Made by a program: the position numbers and the translations under genes. The notes under the pieces are model-generated. The model searched no databases and was not told the origin of the DNA. It saw nothing but the letters and a program-made list of their open reading frames with translations. Shown piece by piece: positions 35,691 to 46,700 of a stretch of DNA of 64,000 nucleotides. The stretch covers positions 1-64,000 of the forward strand of contig JARLJW010000073.1 in NCBI GenBank assembly GCA_031290985.1, read 5' to 3'. Position 1 is the first letter of the stretch, and every line of letters begins with the position of its first letter. The DNA comes from Verrucomicrobiia bacterium (GTDB lineage: Bacteria; Verrucomicrobiota; Verrucomicrobiia; Limisphaerales; UBA11358).

Positions 35691-37100
35691 TCACCTCGCC
35701 GCCTGGCTCGCCGTTCGATCAAAATAATCTGCCAGGAGATACACCCGCTCGTTCAATGGTTTCATCGCCTCCAGCAAGGTCGCATAGGGCTCGTAGCGGA
35801 AGGTGACGATGCCCTTGTTGGAGTCGCGATTGGACGGATCGGTGTTCGGCTCGGAAGGATCGTTGTCACTGTATTTGAACCAGTGCCAGCCCACGCAGAC
35901 CTTTGATTCGAGCAGCCCGAGCGTGAAGTTTTGGTAGAACAGCCCGCGGTCGTGCTGGGATTTCACAATCCAGCCGGCCCCGCTGTTGTTGGACAACCCG
36001 GAGTCTTCGCCTTTCACATACCATTCCGTGATCAGGATGGGCCGGCCGGATTCCTGCGACCACATCGCAAGCTTCTCCTGCGAAGGCGTCCAAGTGCGGT
36101 AATAGTTGACGGCCAGCACGTCCACATAAGCGCCGGCCGATTTGATGACTTCCGGATAGTTCAATTCCTCCCCGTGAAAACGTGAGCCCAGAAAGAGATG
36201 ATTCGGATCGTATTTTTTGATGGCTCGTGAAACGATCCCGTAATAACGGTCGGTGACGAGCGCGAGAAAATCTTTCTTGTCCTGTTCCGTGATGTCCTTG
36301 ACCGTCGCCGCCAGCCCATGACGCGCCTGCAACCACGCCAGCGCCGCCTGATGGCCGGGATCATTGTCGGGCAATTGCAGATAGTTGATGATGGCGTTGC
36401 GCTTGAACGGCATTTCATTGTCGGAGAAATGCCCTAGCAGCCAGGGATCATCCTTACCCTTGGCCAACTGGCGCGCATAGCTGTCGCAAAATTGTTCGAA
36501 TTGTGGATCAAAAACGAAGATGCAGTCCTTCGGGTAACCCACATGCCCTGACTGTTGATACGTCCCGCCTCGTTTCTGGCCGTAACTGCTCATAAAATCC
36601 CAGATGCGCGTGTAAACCAGCGGTTGCGAAGCCTGCCGCAGCCGTTCGGTGTCCGACCAGGCGCCCAGGCCGTTGAAGCCCTGTGCGTGCAACAGGCCAG
36701 ACGTGCGGGCGACCCAGTTCGAGTCGCTGCCGAATTTCTCTTTGAAAGCAGCCCTCCCGCCCGGTCCGCCCATCTGCGTCACGGCGACGACCCCCTTGTG
36801 CAGGAACCGGTCCCCGTCGGGATCGATCAACCACCAGCGGTCACCAATCTTTGTCGGGTAAAAAAATCCGGTGGCCTTTTCCTTGTGCGCCAGCAGCCCC
36901 CCGTACTGGTCCAAACCCAGATCTGTCTGGCTGGTCACCGCCGCCGGCAGCGCGGCCAGCGTGCGCGTGGGATAATTCGTCCAATCCTTGCCGGGGGCAA
37001 CTTGAACTTGCACCGGGACGATTCCCGGTTCAGCCCGGACCAGCGTGGCAACGACCAACAGGCAGAGGGCAAATGCCGGTTTCTTGATGAAAGTTTTCAT
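35691..37100 (-). CDS. GH-A clan glycoside hydrolase (GH50/agarase-like)
   Basis: A 469-residue exported enzyme with the signal peptide MKTFIKKPAFALCLLVVATLVRA. After a short N-terminal segment, FFYPTKIGDRWWLIDPDGDRFLHKGV matches the start of agarase-like GH-A barrels. HFSDNEMPFK carries the expected acid/base Glu after strand 4, and ILITEWYVKGEDSG the nucleophile Glu after strand 7; VGWHWFKYSDNDP follows. The substrate is a beta-linked polysaccharide, perhaps galactan-like, but could be other. It is the last gene of a three-gene leftward operon, 6 bp after GH3. Confidence 0.82.
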   Translation of the reverse strand: MKTFIKKPAFALCLLVVATLVRAEPGIVPVQVQVAPGKDWTNYPTRTLAALPAAVTSQTDLGLDQYGGLLAHKEKATGFFYPTKIGDRWWLIDPDGDRFLHKGVVAVTQMGGPGGRAAFKEKFGSDSNWVARTSGLLHAQGFNGLGAWSDTERLRQASQPLVYTRIWDFMSSYGQKRGGTYQQSGHVGYPKDCIFVFDPQFEQFCDSYARQLAKGKDDPWLLGHFSDNEMPFKRNAIINYLQLPDNDPGHQAALAWLQARHGLAATVKDITEQDKKDFLALVTDRYYGIVSRAIKKYDPNHLFLGSRFHGEELNYPEVIKSAGAYVDVLAVNYYRTWTPSQEKLAMWSQESGRPILITEWYVKGEDSGLSNNSGAGWIVKSQHDRGLFYQNFTLGLLESKVCVGWHWFKYSDNDPSEPNTDPSNRDSNKGIVTFRYEPYATLLEAMKPLNERVYLLADYFDRTASQAAR

Positions 37101-37106
37101 GTTGAT

Positions 37107-38930
37107 TTAATCAGTCAGGCCAAAACCAGTCTGGAACAGGGGGCGCTCCGGCTTTTCGAAGCTGTTGCTGCGGACGCCACTGGCCGGCCAGACGCGCGGA
37201 AGTTTGCCGGTAAATTTAAAATCCCCAAACAGCACGTCCGCCACCCCCAAACCTTCCGTGCCGGGCAGCCACGCGGCAACGAAGGCATCGCTGTCACTCA
37301 GGGCGGAATTCAAAACCAGCGGGCGACCGGATAATAAAATCGTCACCACAGGCGCGCCGGAGGCCTTGGCTTTGGCGATCAATGCCACATCCGCCGCCGC
37401 CAGGTTCAGCTCTTTGCGATCGCCCTTCATCTCGGCATAAGGCGGTTCGCCCACAACGGCAATCACGGCGTCAGCGTCTTTCAAATCGCTCGCATCAGGT
37501 GAAAAAGTAACTTGCGTCGCTGGTGAAATCGTCCGGCGAATCGCCGCGAGAATCGTCGTGCCGCCATGGGTCACATTGCCATGTCCGCCCTGCCAGCCAA
37601 TGGTCCACCCGCCGCATTGCACACCCAAATCATCCGCCGCCGCCCCGACCACCACCAGGCGCTTGATCGTCTTTGCCAGCGGCAGCACCTGCTTCTCATT
37701 TTTGAGCAGCACGAGCGATTCACGCACACATTCGCGCGCAACGGCGCGATGTTCCGATGAGCCGACGGTGGCCGTCAACTGCCGATCGGTCGCGGTGCTT
37801 TCAAATAGTCCCATCTGAAATTTGATGCGCAAAATGCGGCGCACCGCGTCGTCAATGCGTTCTTGCGGCACCCTGCCGGCCGCCACCAACGCTTTCAGGT
37901 CAGCGATGAATTCAACGTAGTTGTTCGCCTTGCCCGGGCCGTTTGGGATCATGATCATGTCCAGCCCGGCATTGATGGACTGTTCGATGTCGTGCTTGAA
38001 GTCGGGCGAAATCTGGTCGATCGCCGCCCAGTCGGAAACCAGAAAACCTTGGAAACCAAGCTCCCCCTTCAGCACATTGGTGAGCAAGTATTTGTTCCCA
38101 TGCATTTTCACTCCGTTCCAACTGCTGTAGGAAACCATGATGGAGCCGACGCCCGCCTTGATGGTCGCCTGATACGGTGGCAGGTGGATTTTCCGCAGCG
38201 TCGCCTCGTCGCAAACGGTGTTGCCTTCGTCAACGCCGTTGGTGGTGCCGCCGTCGCCGATGAAATGTTTGGCGCAGGCCAAAACCGAGGCCGGTTCGGC
38301 GGAAAGCTGCTTGCCCTGCAATCCAATCGTCGCCGCGACGCCCAGTTCGGAAACCAAGGCGGGGTCGTCGCCATATCCCTCGTACGTGCGGCCCCAATGC
38401 GGGTCCTGCGGGACGGTGATGCAGGGCGCGAACGCCCAGCGGATGCCGGTGCCGGCGACCTCCTCGGCGGTCACCCGCTCGGCGCGTTCGACGAGCTTTG
38501 GATCATGGGTCGCCCCCATGCCGATGTGATGGGGAAAGATCACCGCGCCATCGATGTTGTTGTGGCCGTGAACGGCATCGATGCCGTACAGCAGCGGAAT
38601 TTTCAGCCGCGTCTGCAGCGCTTGATCTTGAAACTCCGTCACGGATTTGAGCCAGGACGCCGCTGAATTTCCATCCGCCGGATCGGAGCTGCCGCCGCTC
38701 AAAACGGAACCGAGAAAATATTTTTGCACGTCGGCCCGGTCCTTGAGCGCCTTCGAATCCACCTGCACCATCTGGCCGATCTTTTCATCCAGCGTCATCT
38801 GCGCGAGCAGTGCTTCCGCCCGTGAACCGGGGTTGTTTTTTTCCGCCGCCGGAAGATTGACGCCCAGCAGGCAGATCAAACAACCTGCGGTTAAAATATG
38901 TTTTGGCGTCTTTGTGAAACTGGAATTCAT
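37107..38930 (-). CDS. Exported GH3 beta-glucosidase/beta-xylosidase
   Basis: A 607-residue GH3 enzyme with a signal peptide (residues 1-29). The barrel contains [36 protein letters not shown] and [17 protein letters not shown]. The nucleophile is Asp300 in [10 protein letters not shown], and the second alpha/beta domain has [13 protein letters not shown] and the [18 protein letters not shown] acid/base region. It is of the barley ExoI type and lacks the fibronectin-like third domain. It overlaps the preceding esterase by 4 bp (ATGA), indicating translational coupling, and probably finishes oligosaccharides in the periplasm. Confidence 0.92.
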   Translation of the reverse strand: MNSSFTKTPKHILTAGCLICLLGVNLPAAEKNNPGSRAEALLAQMTLDEKIGQMVQVDSKALKDRADVQKYFLGSVLSGGSSDPADGNSAASWLKSVTEFQDQALQTRLKIPLLYGIDAVHGHNNIDGAVIFPHHIGMGATHDPKLVERAERVTAEEVAGTGIRWAFAPCITVPQDPHWGRTYEGYGDDPALVSELGVAATIGLQGKQLSAEPASVLACAKHFIGDGGTTNGVDEGNTVCDEATLRKIHLPPYQATIKAGVGSIMVSYSSWNGVKMHGNKYLLTNVLKGELGFQGFLVSDWAAIDQISPDFKHDIEQSINAGLDMIMIPNGPGKANNYVEFIADLKALVAAGRVPQERIDDAVRRILRIKFQMGLFESTATDRQLTATVGSSEHRAVARECVRESLVLLKNEKQVLPLAKTIKRLVVVGAAADDLGVQCGGWTIGWQGGHGNVTHGGTTILAAIRRTISPATQVTFSPDASDLKDADAVIAVVGEPPYAEMKGDRKELNLAAADVALIAKAKASGAPVVTILLSGRPLVLNSALSDSDAFVAAWLPGTEGLGVADVLFGDFKFTGKLPRVWPASGVRSNSFEKPERPLFQTGFGLTD

Positions 38931-39790
38931 TTGTTGGTTGGTAAATTTTTGAGGTGTTTGTCCAAAAAGCCCAGCACCACCGGACGCAGGTCGCGTTGCA
39001 CGGGCTGGAGATCGAAACTGTGCGGCGCGTCCGGAACGGCGATGAACTCGTGTTCGACCCCGGCCTTTTCCAGGGCCGCCGCCAGCCGCTTCGACTGTTC
39101 GATGCTCACGAGCTTGTCGGCCGTGCCGTGCAAAATGAGGAAGGGCGGCGAGTTGCTGCGCACGTAGGTGAGCGGCGACGCCACCTGGTACAGTTCCGGT
39201 GCTTCGGCGGCGGTTTTGGGCAACATGCTCGGGTGCTGTTCGAACGCGGCAACGTCAGCTATGCCATACATGTCCACGCAGCAGCTCACGGCGCAGGAAA
39301 TATCACCATCCGGCCCAGCCGGATCAAGGCCGTCCGCTGGTGCCGTCAGCGCAACCATCGCCGCCAGATGTCCGCCCGCGGACTCACCCAGCACGCCGAT
39401 GCGGCTGGGGTCGATGCCCAACCGATCCGCGTTTTTTCGGAGCCAGCGCACGGCCGTTTTGCAGTCCCATAAATTCGTCGGCCACACAACATATTTGCCC
39501 CACGCGAGCTTGTAATCAATGCTCATGGCGACATAGCTGTTGCGCGCCAGCGTGCTGCCAGTGCTGATCTCTCGTCTGGCATCACGCTTGCCATCATTCC
39601 AACCGCCGCCATGGATGATCACGACGGCGGGCAGGCGCTTGCCCGCAGGCAGCTCCAGTGGAAAATACAGATCCGCGTGTTCCGTCCGGTCGGCGGGCAA
39701 ATACGCCACGTCACGTTCCACGCGGACATCGGCGGCGGTCACCACCCGACCGGCCGCCAGCAACAGACACAGCATGTGAAGCGGTTTCAT
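38927..39790 (-). CDS. Exported alpha/beta hydrolase (carbohydrate esterase-like)
   Basis: A 287-residue BD-FAE/esterase-type alpha/beta hydrolase with signal [19 protein letters not shown]. The oxyanion-hole block is [12 protein letters not shown], the nucleophile elbow GESAGG ([15 protein letters not shown]), the acid Asp lies in [11 protein letters not shown] and His in DAPHSF. Family members deacetylate xylan or release feruloyl groups. It is the first gene of the operon with GH3 and the GH-A enzyme, and its promoter carries a CCCTA...GGGG operator 53 bp upstream of the -10 box. Confidence 0.88.
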   Translation of the reverse strand: MKPLHMLCLLLAAGRVVTAADVRVERDVAYLPADRTEHADLYFPLELPAGKRLPAVVIIHGGGWNDGKRDARREISTGSTLARNSYVAMSIDYKLAWGKYVVWPTNLWDCKTAVRWLRKNADRLGIDPSRIGVLGESAGGHLAAMVALTAPADGLDPAGPDGDISCAVSCCVDMYGIADVAAFEQHPSMLPKTAAEAPELYQVASPLTYVRSNSPPFLILHGTADKLVSIEQSKRLAAALEKAGVEHEFIAVPDAPHSFDLQPVQRDLRPVVLGFLDKHLKNLPTNK

Positions 39791-39842
39791 TTCAATGGTT
39801 GTTACGCCGCGCCTTCAGGAACATGGCGCGGGAAACAGTGTC

Positions 39843-39888
39843 ATTCTAAGCGGCGTGGGCGAACACTCCACCCTACAAAACAAAGGGG
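39843..39888 (-). promoter_or_regulatory. Operator A and -10 box ahead of the esterase-GH3-GH operon
   Basis: On the plus strand CCCTACAAAACAAAGGGG (39871-39888) is followed, reading leftward, by exactly 22 bp and then a -10 box, TAGAAT on the minus strand (39848-39843). The site covers about -52 to -35, as for class II activators. The promoter-proximal half (TAGGGTGGA on the minus strand) is shared with operator B and nearly with C. This copy is one base shorter in the distal half. Confidence 0.75.
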
Positions 39889-39928
39889 TGCCGGAAACTT
39901 CCGTTGCGGCCGGCCCAAGCACCACCGA

Positions 39929-40579
39929 TCAGGATGGCGGGTTACGGGCCGGGGACTGGCGCAGTTTGTTGACCGCCTGCACCCGGCTCTGCACATGGAG
40001 TTTTTTGTAGATCTCGTGCAGATACCAGCAGACCGTGCTTAATGTGATCGCCAGCTTGTCGGCAATCTCCTTGTTGGCGTAGCCATTGGCCACCAGCTCC
40101 AGGATTTCCCGTTCCCGGGGCGCCAGCGCTTCCGTTGCCGTCGGCGCGGGTTTTGGCTCGTGAAACGCGGCGATGACTTTCCGGGCGATATCGCTGCTCA
40201 TCGGGGCCCCGCCCCGGTGGGCATCCGCCACCGCTTCGAGAATTTCCGCCGCCGTGGCTTGTTTGAGCAGGTAGCCGTCAGCGCCCGCCCGCAACGCCTT
40301 GAAGATGTGTTCGGCGTCGTTATAAACCGTGAGTATCACCACGCGGACATCGGGCAGTTGGGGCTTGATGCGGGCGGTCACTTCCGCGCCCGAGAAGTCC
40401 GGCAGGTTGAGGTCCATGAGCACCACCTCTGGACGATCGCGCGGAATGCCTTCGATCGCTTCCGCGCCCGCGCCATACTCCGCAATGCAGGACAGACCGG
40501 CCTTGGACTCAATCACGCGGCGCAGGCTCTGGCGAAAACGGGCGTCATCTTCAACAATGGCAATTTTGATCGTCTTCAT
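39929..40579 (-). CDS. NarL/FixJ-type response regulator
   Basis: A 216-residue two-component regulator. The receiver domain has the acidic pair EDD (10-12), the phosphoacceptor Asp56 (VVLMDLNLPD), Thr in VVILTVYND and Lys in GYLLKQAT. The LuxR-type helix-turn-helix follows (LAPREREILELVANGYANKEIADKL, then STVCWYLHEIYKKLHVQSR). Its start overlaps the sensor stop by 4 bp, so the pair is translationally coupled. NarL proteins bind inverted repeats of this size, which makes it the candidate ligand of operators A, B and C. Confidence 0.92.
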   Translation of the reverse strand: MKTIKIAIVEDDARFRQSLRRVIESKAGLSCIAEYGAGAEAIEGIPRDRPEVVLMDLNLPDFSGAEVTARIKPQLPDVRVVILTVYNDAEHIFKALRAGADGYLLKQATAAEILEAVADAHRGGAPMSSDIARKVIAAFHEPKPAPTATEALAPREREILELVANGYANKEIADKLAITLSTVCWYLHEIYKKLHVQSRVQAVNKLRQSPARNPPS

Positions 40580-43500
40580 GTTTCGGGTTGGACCGGTATT
40601 AGAAATGTCACCACCGTGCCGCCGCCGGCGTTGCTGGTTAATTCACAACGTCCGCCAAGCCGGATCAGCCGTTCGCGCATCCCGGCCAGGCCGTGGTGCG
40701 CACCCTTGCCCGCCACCTCCTCCACGCCGCAGCCATTGTCGGCAATGCGGATCAACAGGCCGCCCGCCGCCGCCGCCATCGTCACCTGCACCTCCGTGGC
40801 GCCGGCATGGCGGATGATGTTGTTCAGGGCCTCCTTGTAAGCGTGGAAAAATTCATGGCGCTCTTCCGCGTTCAAGTTGCCCGCTGGCAGCGGTTCGGCC
40901 GCTTCCAACCGGCAGCGGATTCCGGCGCTGCCGAGCAATTTCTGCGCGTACGGAAACAAATAGTCCACCAGCGATTGCGACGTGTCGTTGGCCGGGTTGA
41001 TGGCCCAGACGATCTCGTCCAGCGACGCGGCCAGCGTTCGCGCCCGGCCGGTGATCTCCTCCAGGCGTTCCCGATCGGCCGGCGGCAGTTCATTGCTCGT
41101 GCCCGCCAGATCACCGAGCAGGCCGATTTCGGTCAAGCCCACGCCCAGGTCATCATGCAGATCACGCGCGATCCGGTTCCGCTCCAGTTCCAGGGCGCGC
41201 TGATGTTCCAGCCGTTCCACCACCAGCCGGTGACGTCGCCGCAGCACCAGCACCACGACCCCGAACAGGCTGGCGAAACTCACCAGGCTGATGGCCAGTT
41301 TAAACCAGAGCGTCTCCCAGAAGTAAGGTTCGAAGGTGACCGGCAGCGTATCCCCGATTTTATTCCAGATGCCATCATTGTTGCACGCGATCACCTTAAA
41401 ACGATAGCTGCCCGGCGGCAGATGGGTGTAGCTGGCCACCCGGCGCGTGCCGGCATCCACCCAGTTCTTGTCCAAGCCCTCCAGTTGATACCGGAACTGA
41501 ACATTCTCCGGGGCGACAAAACTCAACGCGGTGTACTCGAACTGCACCTGCTGCACACCCGGCGGCAGCCGGAGCCCCTCCTTGTTGCCGGCCGCGCCCG
41601 GCCGCGCCGGCGCGGGTGTGCTGGTCGGCGTTGATAGTTTGAGATCCTGGTAAACGGCGGACATCCGGCCATCGGCGATGACGCGTTCGATGAATACATC
41701 GGGTTGCCGGTAATTCAGCCGGGCAAAATCAAGCCGCACCTCGGCCAGACCTGAAAGCATGGAGAAATACAGCCGGTCGTCTGACGTCCGCAACGAGTCC
41801 GGACAGTAATCAAAGCTCGCCTGCAATCCCGGCAACCCTTCACTGCGGCCGTAAATGACCGGCCAGACCCGGGTGGCGGCACCATTGGCCAGATCATCAA
41901 AATCCTGTTCGCGCACCTCATAAATCCCCTGATTGCCCGCGAACCACACGCTGCCACGGTCGTCCGTCAGAATCTGGGCGACGTAATCATTCGGCAAACC
42001 CTCATCGGTGCTAAACCGGCTGATGTTCCCGTTCCGTAGCCGCCCGACCCCGGCCCCGGCAAAGCCGATCCATAAATCACCGTTCGCCGCCCCATGCAGG
42101 CAGCGGATGGACCAGGCGGCCTTAATTGGCTTGACGGTCTCGTTCACCAAGGCATCGCCCGTCACGCGCACCAGCAAGCCGTCCGACGCGCCGACCCAGA
42201 CATTTCCCGCCGCGTCCTCCGCCATCGCGCGGATAAAACGGTAGCCGGACGGCAAGTTGAACGGTTGCAGCGTGTCCCCGCGCAACCGGTATATGACTTC
42301 CGGCGAGTCCGTGCCGATCCACACATCGCCCCGGCGGGTCACCAACAACGAGCGCACCGCCCGCTCGTGCAATTCGACCCGGCGACCTAAATCCTTGAAC
42401 TCGCCGCCGGTCCAGCAATACAGGGCACCGCGCCGGCCGCCGATCCAGACTGAACCATTCGTATCAGCGGTGGCACACGTCACATAGGTTTTCGCCGGAG
42501 CGCCGGCCGGCGATTGCACGATCCAATTTGTTCCCTGGCCGCGAACCAGCACGCCGTTTTCGCCCACCAGCCAAAGTGTGCCGGTCGCGTCCTGACAGAC
42601 CGATTGCACTCCTTGAAACGGCAGCCCATCTGCCGGCCCGATCATGGAAGTCAGCCGCCGGTGCAGCCGGTTCAAACCGCCGCGCGTGCCCACCCACAAG
42701 TTGCCTTCCCGGTCTCCAGCCAGGCTGAGAATGGATGGATTGGACACTTCAACCCGCGCGACAGAGTTGCTGTCGCACCGAAACAAACCAGCGGAAACTG
42801 TGCCCACCCACACCGCCCCTTCGCGATCTTCAAACAACGCCGATGGCTCGAAACTCGATCGGCCACCGTCCTGGTCAGGCATGATTTTTCCCAGTTCGAC
42901 GGTTTCCACCCCTTCATCAAATTTCAGGACCTGCTGCCCGGCACAGACCCAGATGCCGCCGGCATGGGCGGGGGCGATGCGCAGCGCGGGGGAGCCAAAA
43001 TTTTCCAGGACGCTGAAGCGGCCGTTGCGAAACACGCCGACCTGGCTGCCTTTCGCAAACCACAAGGTTCCATCCCGGCTGGTGGTCAGCCAGCAGATGC
43101 CCATATCGCCGGGCAGGCCGTCTTTGCTGGTAAAGGTGTCCACCTTGCCATCCCGGGCGCAACGGATGACTTTGCCCGAGCTGTATGTGACCCACAGATC
43201 GCCTTTGCCGTCCATCGCCAGCGAACGTTGCGTGTCGTTTTTCGGCAGGCCTTGATCGGCCGAGAGCATCCGCACCTGCGCTCCGTCAAAACAAAACACG
43301 GCCCCGCCTTCATCCTTCGCCAGCCAGATACGCCCTTCCCGGTCCAGCAGCAGGACCCGCATCGTACCGGCGATGAGCCCCGGAGAACTGGCGATGCTCA
43401 CCCGCTGAAATCGGACCCCGTCAAAACGAACCGTGCCGCCCTGCGTGGCAACCCACAAAAAGCCATCCGCCGTCTGGGCCAGCCCCACCACGCGGTTATC

Positions 43501-43638
43501 CGGCAGGCCGTCTTCCGCCAGCCACGTTCGCGCGAAATAGGGGATTTCGTTGTCTGCCAGCGCGTGGGGAACCAGGCTGAACCAGACGACGCAGCATAAG
43601 CTGGAAAAAAATGTTTTCACGCGGACTTGGCTGATCAT
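40576..43638 (-). CDS. Two-component sensor kinase with beta-propeller sensor and Y_Y_Y domain
   Basis: A 1020-residue membrane kinase. A signal peptide (MISQVRVKTFFSSLCC...) precedes a periplasmic sensor of two seven-bladed regulator propellers (repeats such as GLAQTADGFLWVATQGG and LAGDREGNLWVGTRGG). A Y_Y_Y domain follows (VQFEYTALSFVAPENVQFRYQLEGLDKNW, PPGSYRFKVIACNNDG). One transmembrane segment (about 780-800), HisKA_3 (IARDLHDDLG with phospho-His) and an HATPase (EALNNIIRHAGA, IADNGCGVEE, HHGLAGMRERL) complete it. Such HTCS-like sensors detect oligosaccharides. It is adjacent to the polysaccharide genes it probably controls. Confidence 0.93.
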   Translation of the reverse strand: MISQVRVKTFFSSLCCVVWFSLVPHALADNEIPYFARTWLAEDGLPDNRVVGLAQTADGFLWVATQGGTVRFDGVRFQRVSIASSPGLIAGTMRVLLLDREGRIWLAKDEGGAVFCFDGAQVRMLSADQGLPKNDTQRSLAMDGKGDLWVTYSSGKVIRCARDGKVDTFTSKDGLPGDMGICWLTTSRDGTLWFAKGSQVGVFRNGRFSVLENFGSPALRIAPAHAGGIWVCAGQQVLKFDEGVETVELGKIMPDQDGGRSSFEPSALFEDREGAVWVGTVSAGLFRCDSNSVARVEVSNPSILSLAGDREGNLWVGTRGGLNRLHRRLTSMIGPADGLPFQGVQSVCQDATGTLWLVGENGVLVRGQGTNWIVQSPAGAPAKTYVTCATADTNGSVWIGGRRGALYCWTGGEFKDLGRRVELHERAVRSLLVTRRGDVWIGTDSPEVIYRLRGDTLQPFNLPSGYRFIRAMAEDAAGNVWVGASDGLLVRVTGDALVNETVKPIKAAWSIRCLHGAANGDLWIGFAGAGVGRLRNGNISRFSTDEGLPNDYVAQILTDDRGSVWFAGNQGIYEVREQDFDDLANGAATRVWPVIYGRSEGLPGLQASFDYCPDSLRTSDDRLYFSMLSGLAEVRLDFARLNYRQPDVFIERVIADGRMSAVYQDLKLSTPTSTPAPARPGAAGNKEGLRLPPGVQQVQFEYTALSFVAPENVQFRYQLEGLDKNWVDAGTRRVASYTHLPPGSYRFKVIACNNDGIWNKIGDTLPVTFEPYFWETLWFKLAISLVSFASLFGVVVLVLRRRHRLVVERLEHQRALELERNRIARDLHDDLGVGLTEIGLLGDLAGTSNELPPADRERLEEITGRARTLAASLDEIVWAINPANDTSQSLVDYLFPYAQKLLGSAGIRCRLEAAEPLPAGNLNAEERHEFFHAYKEALNNIIRHAGATEVQVTMAAAAGGLLIRIADNGCGVEEVAGKGAHHGLAGMRERLIRLGGRCELTSNAGGGTVVTFLIPVQPET

Positions 43639-43680
43639 ACCGGAAACCCCTTTTGCTTTCCAACTATACGACGAATTTCC

Positions 43681-43711
43681 GGCGCTGCCTGGACTTCACC
43701 AGGTCAGCGCC
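43681..43711. terminator. Strong hairpin between the repeat protein and the sensor gene
   Basis: The sequence GGCGCTGCCTGG...CCAGGTCAGCGCC folds into a 7+5-bp stem with a 6-nt loop (ACTTCA) and one opposed bulge. No U tract follows on either strand, so it may pause or partially stop leftward transcription rather than act as a classical terminator. Confidence 0.5.
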
Positions 43712-43743
43712 GGCCTTGGCTTGAACCGCCGCCACCCAACCTA

Positions 43744-46700
43744 TTATTGGGCGCTGATGCGGAAGAACTGCTGCGGATTGCCCGGCGTGATGGGGAAGGT
43801 GAAGTTCAGCGTCCCGCCCGTTCCGGCGTTGGTCTGGACGCCCGTCCAGACTGCGGGTGCCAGCGTCGGGGTCGCTTGCAGCACATAATTAAACCCAGAC
43901 TGCGAAGCCGCCACTTGCAGGGTGAAATTCGTCCCGCTAACCGCTGGCGACGTGATGAATGGCGTGGGCGGAACGTTGGCCCCCACCTTGATGATGCCGC
44001 TCGCCAGTTGCGAGACATCCCAATACTGGTTCGTCGAGGACAGGGCCGGCAGGTTCGTCACCGCAAACGCGCCGCTGATGGTGCCGGAAAACAAATGGAA
44101 CGTATCACCCGCCTGTAACGCGTCCCCCAAGTTCGTCACCGTCAGCGTGCCGCCATAGGCAAGTGTCGCCGCCGAGATCAGGTCTGCATTTTGCACATTG
44201 GTGCGGTTGAGTTCCATCAACGTCGTACCTGACAGCGTCAGGTTGCTGGAAAAGGTCAGGGTGCCCAGCGGACCCGGGCTGACCGTGCCGGTGACGTTGA
44301 AGCTGCCCGTGATATTGCCGGTGCCCGCGAGCGTTTGGGCCGCGCCGAGTGTGAATCCGCCTGAAACCCCGCTGACATCCAGCGTCGCCGGATTCTTGAG
44401 TTGGATGCTCGGGGTGCTGGCGATCGTGGCGCCCGCGCCCAGCGCCAGCGTGCCGTTTTGGACCACAGTCACACCGGAATACACGTTCGCGTTGTTCAAC
44501 GTCCATTTGCCCGTGCCTTGTTTGGTCAAGGCAGGGACGTTCGCGCCGTTGTCGTTCAACGCGCCATTCAACACGCCGTTGCCGGCGCCGCTCAGGATGA
44601 CGATGCGGCCCGTGACGCTCGGCGACACCGCGCCGTTCAAGGTGAGCAGGCCGCTGGCCACGTTGATTTCAGAATTTCCCGCGCCGGAACCCGGCGTGAT
44701 GCTGCCTTCGATGGTATTGTTCCCGCTTAGGTTACGAATCACCTGCGTGACGCCGGCGTTCGTGTCGGAAGGCGTGTTGCCGCTGCTCGTCACAAAGGAG
44801 ATCGCTTCCGGAATGTCGATGCCACCCTCCAGTTGCGCGCTGGCGTGGATAAGGGTCACGGTTTTCGCGGCGGTGCCATCACCCAGGGCGTAGCTGTTGG
44901 ACAAAACGAGGGTGCCGCCGAACACGGGCGTGCCCGCGCCGGTCGTGACATTGCCCGTGAATGTGTTGCTGGAAGTGATGGTCAAGATTCCATAGTTGAT
45001 CAAGCTCAGGCTGCCGGCCCCGGAGAGCTGGTTGTTCAACACGAAACTATTGCTGGAATTGATCGCCAGCTTGGTGGTGCTGCCGGCCAGATCGATGGTG
45101 CCGGGCGGCATCGAGCCGTTCGCCAGGCCGCTGCCGAGTTGCAAGGTGCCGCTGTTGACGGTGATGTCGCCCAACTGCGGCGCATTGGTGGTCGTGATCT
45201 CAAAGGTGCCGCCGTTCATGGTCACGCTGCCGCACAGATTGCTGTTGCCGGCCAGCACGATGGTGCCCACGCCGTCATTGGTCAGCGCCGCCAGCACCGG
45301 ATCATTGCCCAATGAGAGCGTGTTCTGAAAAGTCAGGATGTCGCCCGCGTTGACTTCCGAGCATTGCAATGCCTGCTGGTTGCCGGTCACGGAATTCGCC
45401 AGGGTCATCAGCACATTGTTGTTCACGATCCGGATCTGCGATGGGCTGCCCACCGTGATCGGCCCCGTCCAAGCCACCTGGTTGCTCGTGGTGTTGGCAT
45501 AGAGCGCCCCGGCGGAAACGGCGAGGCCGTAACCATTGATCGTCAGCGGTTCCGCCACGGTCCAGTTCCCAAAGCTGGTGAACCGGGCGCTGCCGCCCGC
45601 CTGCACCACCGTGCCGGCATTGGTGCTGCCCAGCGCATTGTTGTTTTGGATGTTGAGCTGGCAGCCGCTTTCGATCGTGGTCAGCCCCGTGTAAGAATTG
45701 GAGCCGGAAACGACCAGCGCGCCGCCGCCGCCCGTCAGCCGGATCGTGCCTGTGCCGCTGATGGCTCCGCTGACTCCGATGCCGCCGGAAGATAAATTTA
45801 GGAGCAATTGCCCGTTATTCGTGACCGGGCCGCTGCCCAGGCTGCCGGTGCTGCCGCCATTGCCGAGGGAAAGCGTTCCGGCCTCGATCAAGATGGGACC
45901 GCTGAAGTTGTTGCCGCTGGATGTCAGCGCGAGCACGTTCGTGCCGCGTTTATCCAGCAGATAGCTGGTGGAAATTCCCGAGCCGTCAAACGTGTAGGCC
46001 TCGGCCGTGTTGCTCACCGTGACTGTTCCGGGCGTGACCGCCACCGACACGTTGATGTCGGGCGTGGCCGAGCCGGAGTCATTGAACGTGACATTATCGC
46101 CCTGGTTAAAGTACAAGCCGGTCCAGTTCGGCGTGCCCGCCACATCCCAGACATTGCCCGAACCGTCGCCCGACCAGACCAGATTCTGCGGCGAGCCCGT
46201 AATAACCAAGTTCACCTGTCCCGGCGTGGAAGTGTCCAGCGCGAAGGTCTGGCTGGTGACCGGGGCGCTGAGTGCGAATGAACCGCCGCCCAACAGCGAG
46301 CCGGTGTAATTGATCAAGCGAAAAGTGCCGTTCCCCGCCACTCCGGTCGGCAAAAAAATCTGGATGGTGGTGGCGCCGTTAAGCGTCAACGAACCCGCCA
46401 CGTTCAGCACATTGTTCGGGCTGGTCGTGAAGTTATATTGGATGGTGTCCCCGCCGGCGAAGACAAGATTGTTGCTCAAGGCCAGCCGCTGGCCAAACTG
46501 GTTGGTGATCCCGGCTTGAATGATCGAACCCCCGGACGTGCCCACATTTCCCAGCACCGCGCCGCCGCCGCGCAGAACCTGGCCCGAACCCAGGGTAAGC
46601 CCGCCGGGCAGAGTGGCATCTAGCGTCCCGTTCGTATCCACTTCGATCACCGCTGTGTTGGCGAGGGAGGCGCTGGCGCCCAGCTTTAGCAATCCGTTGG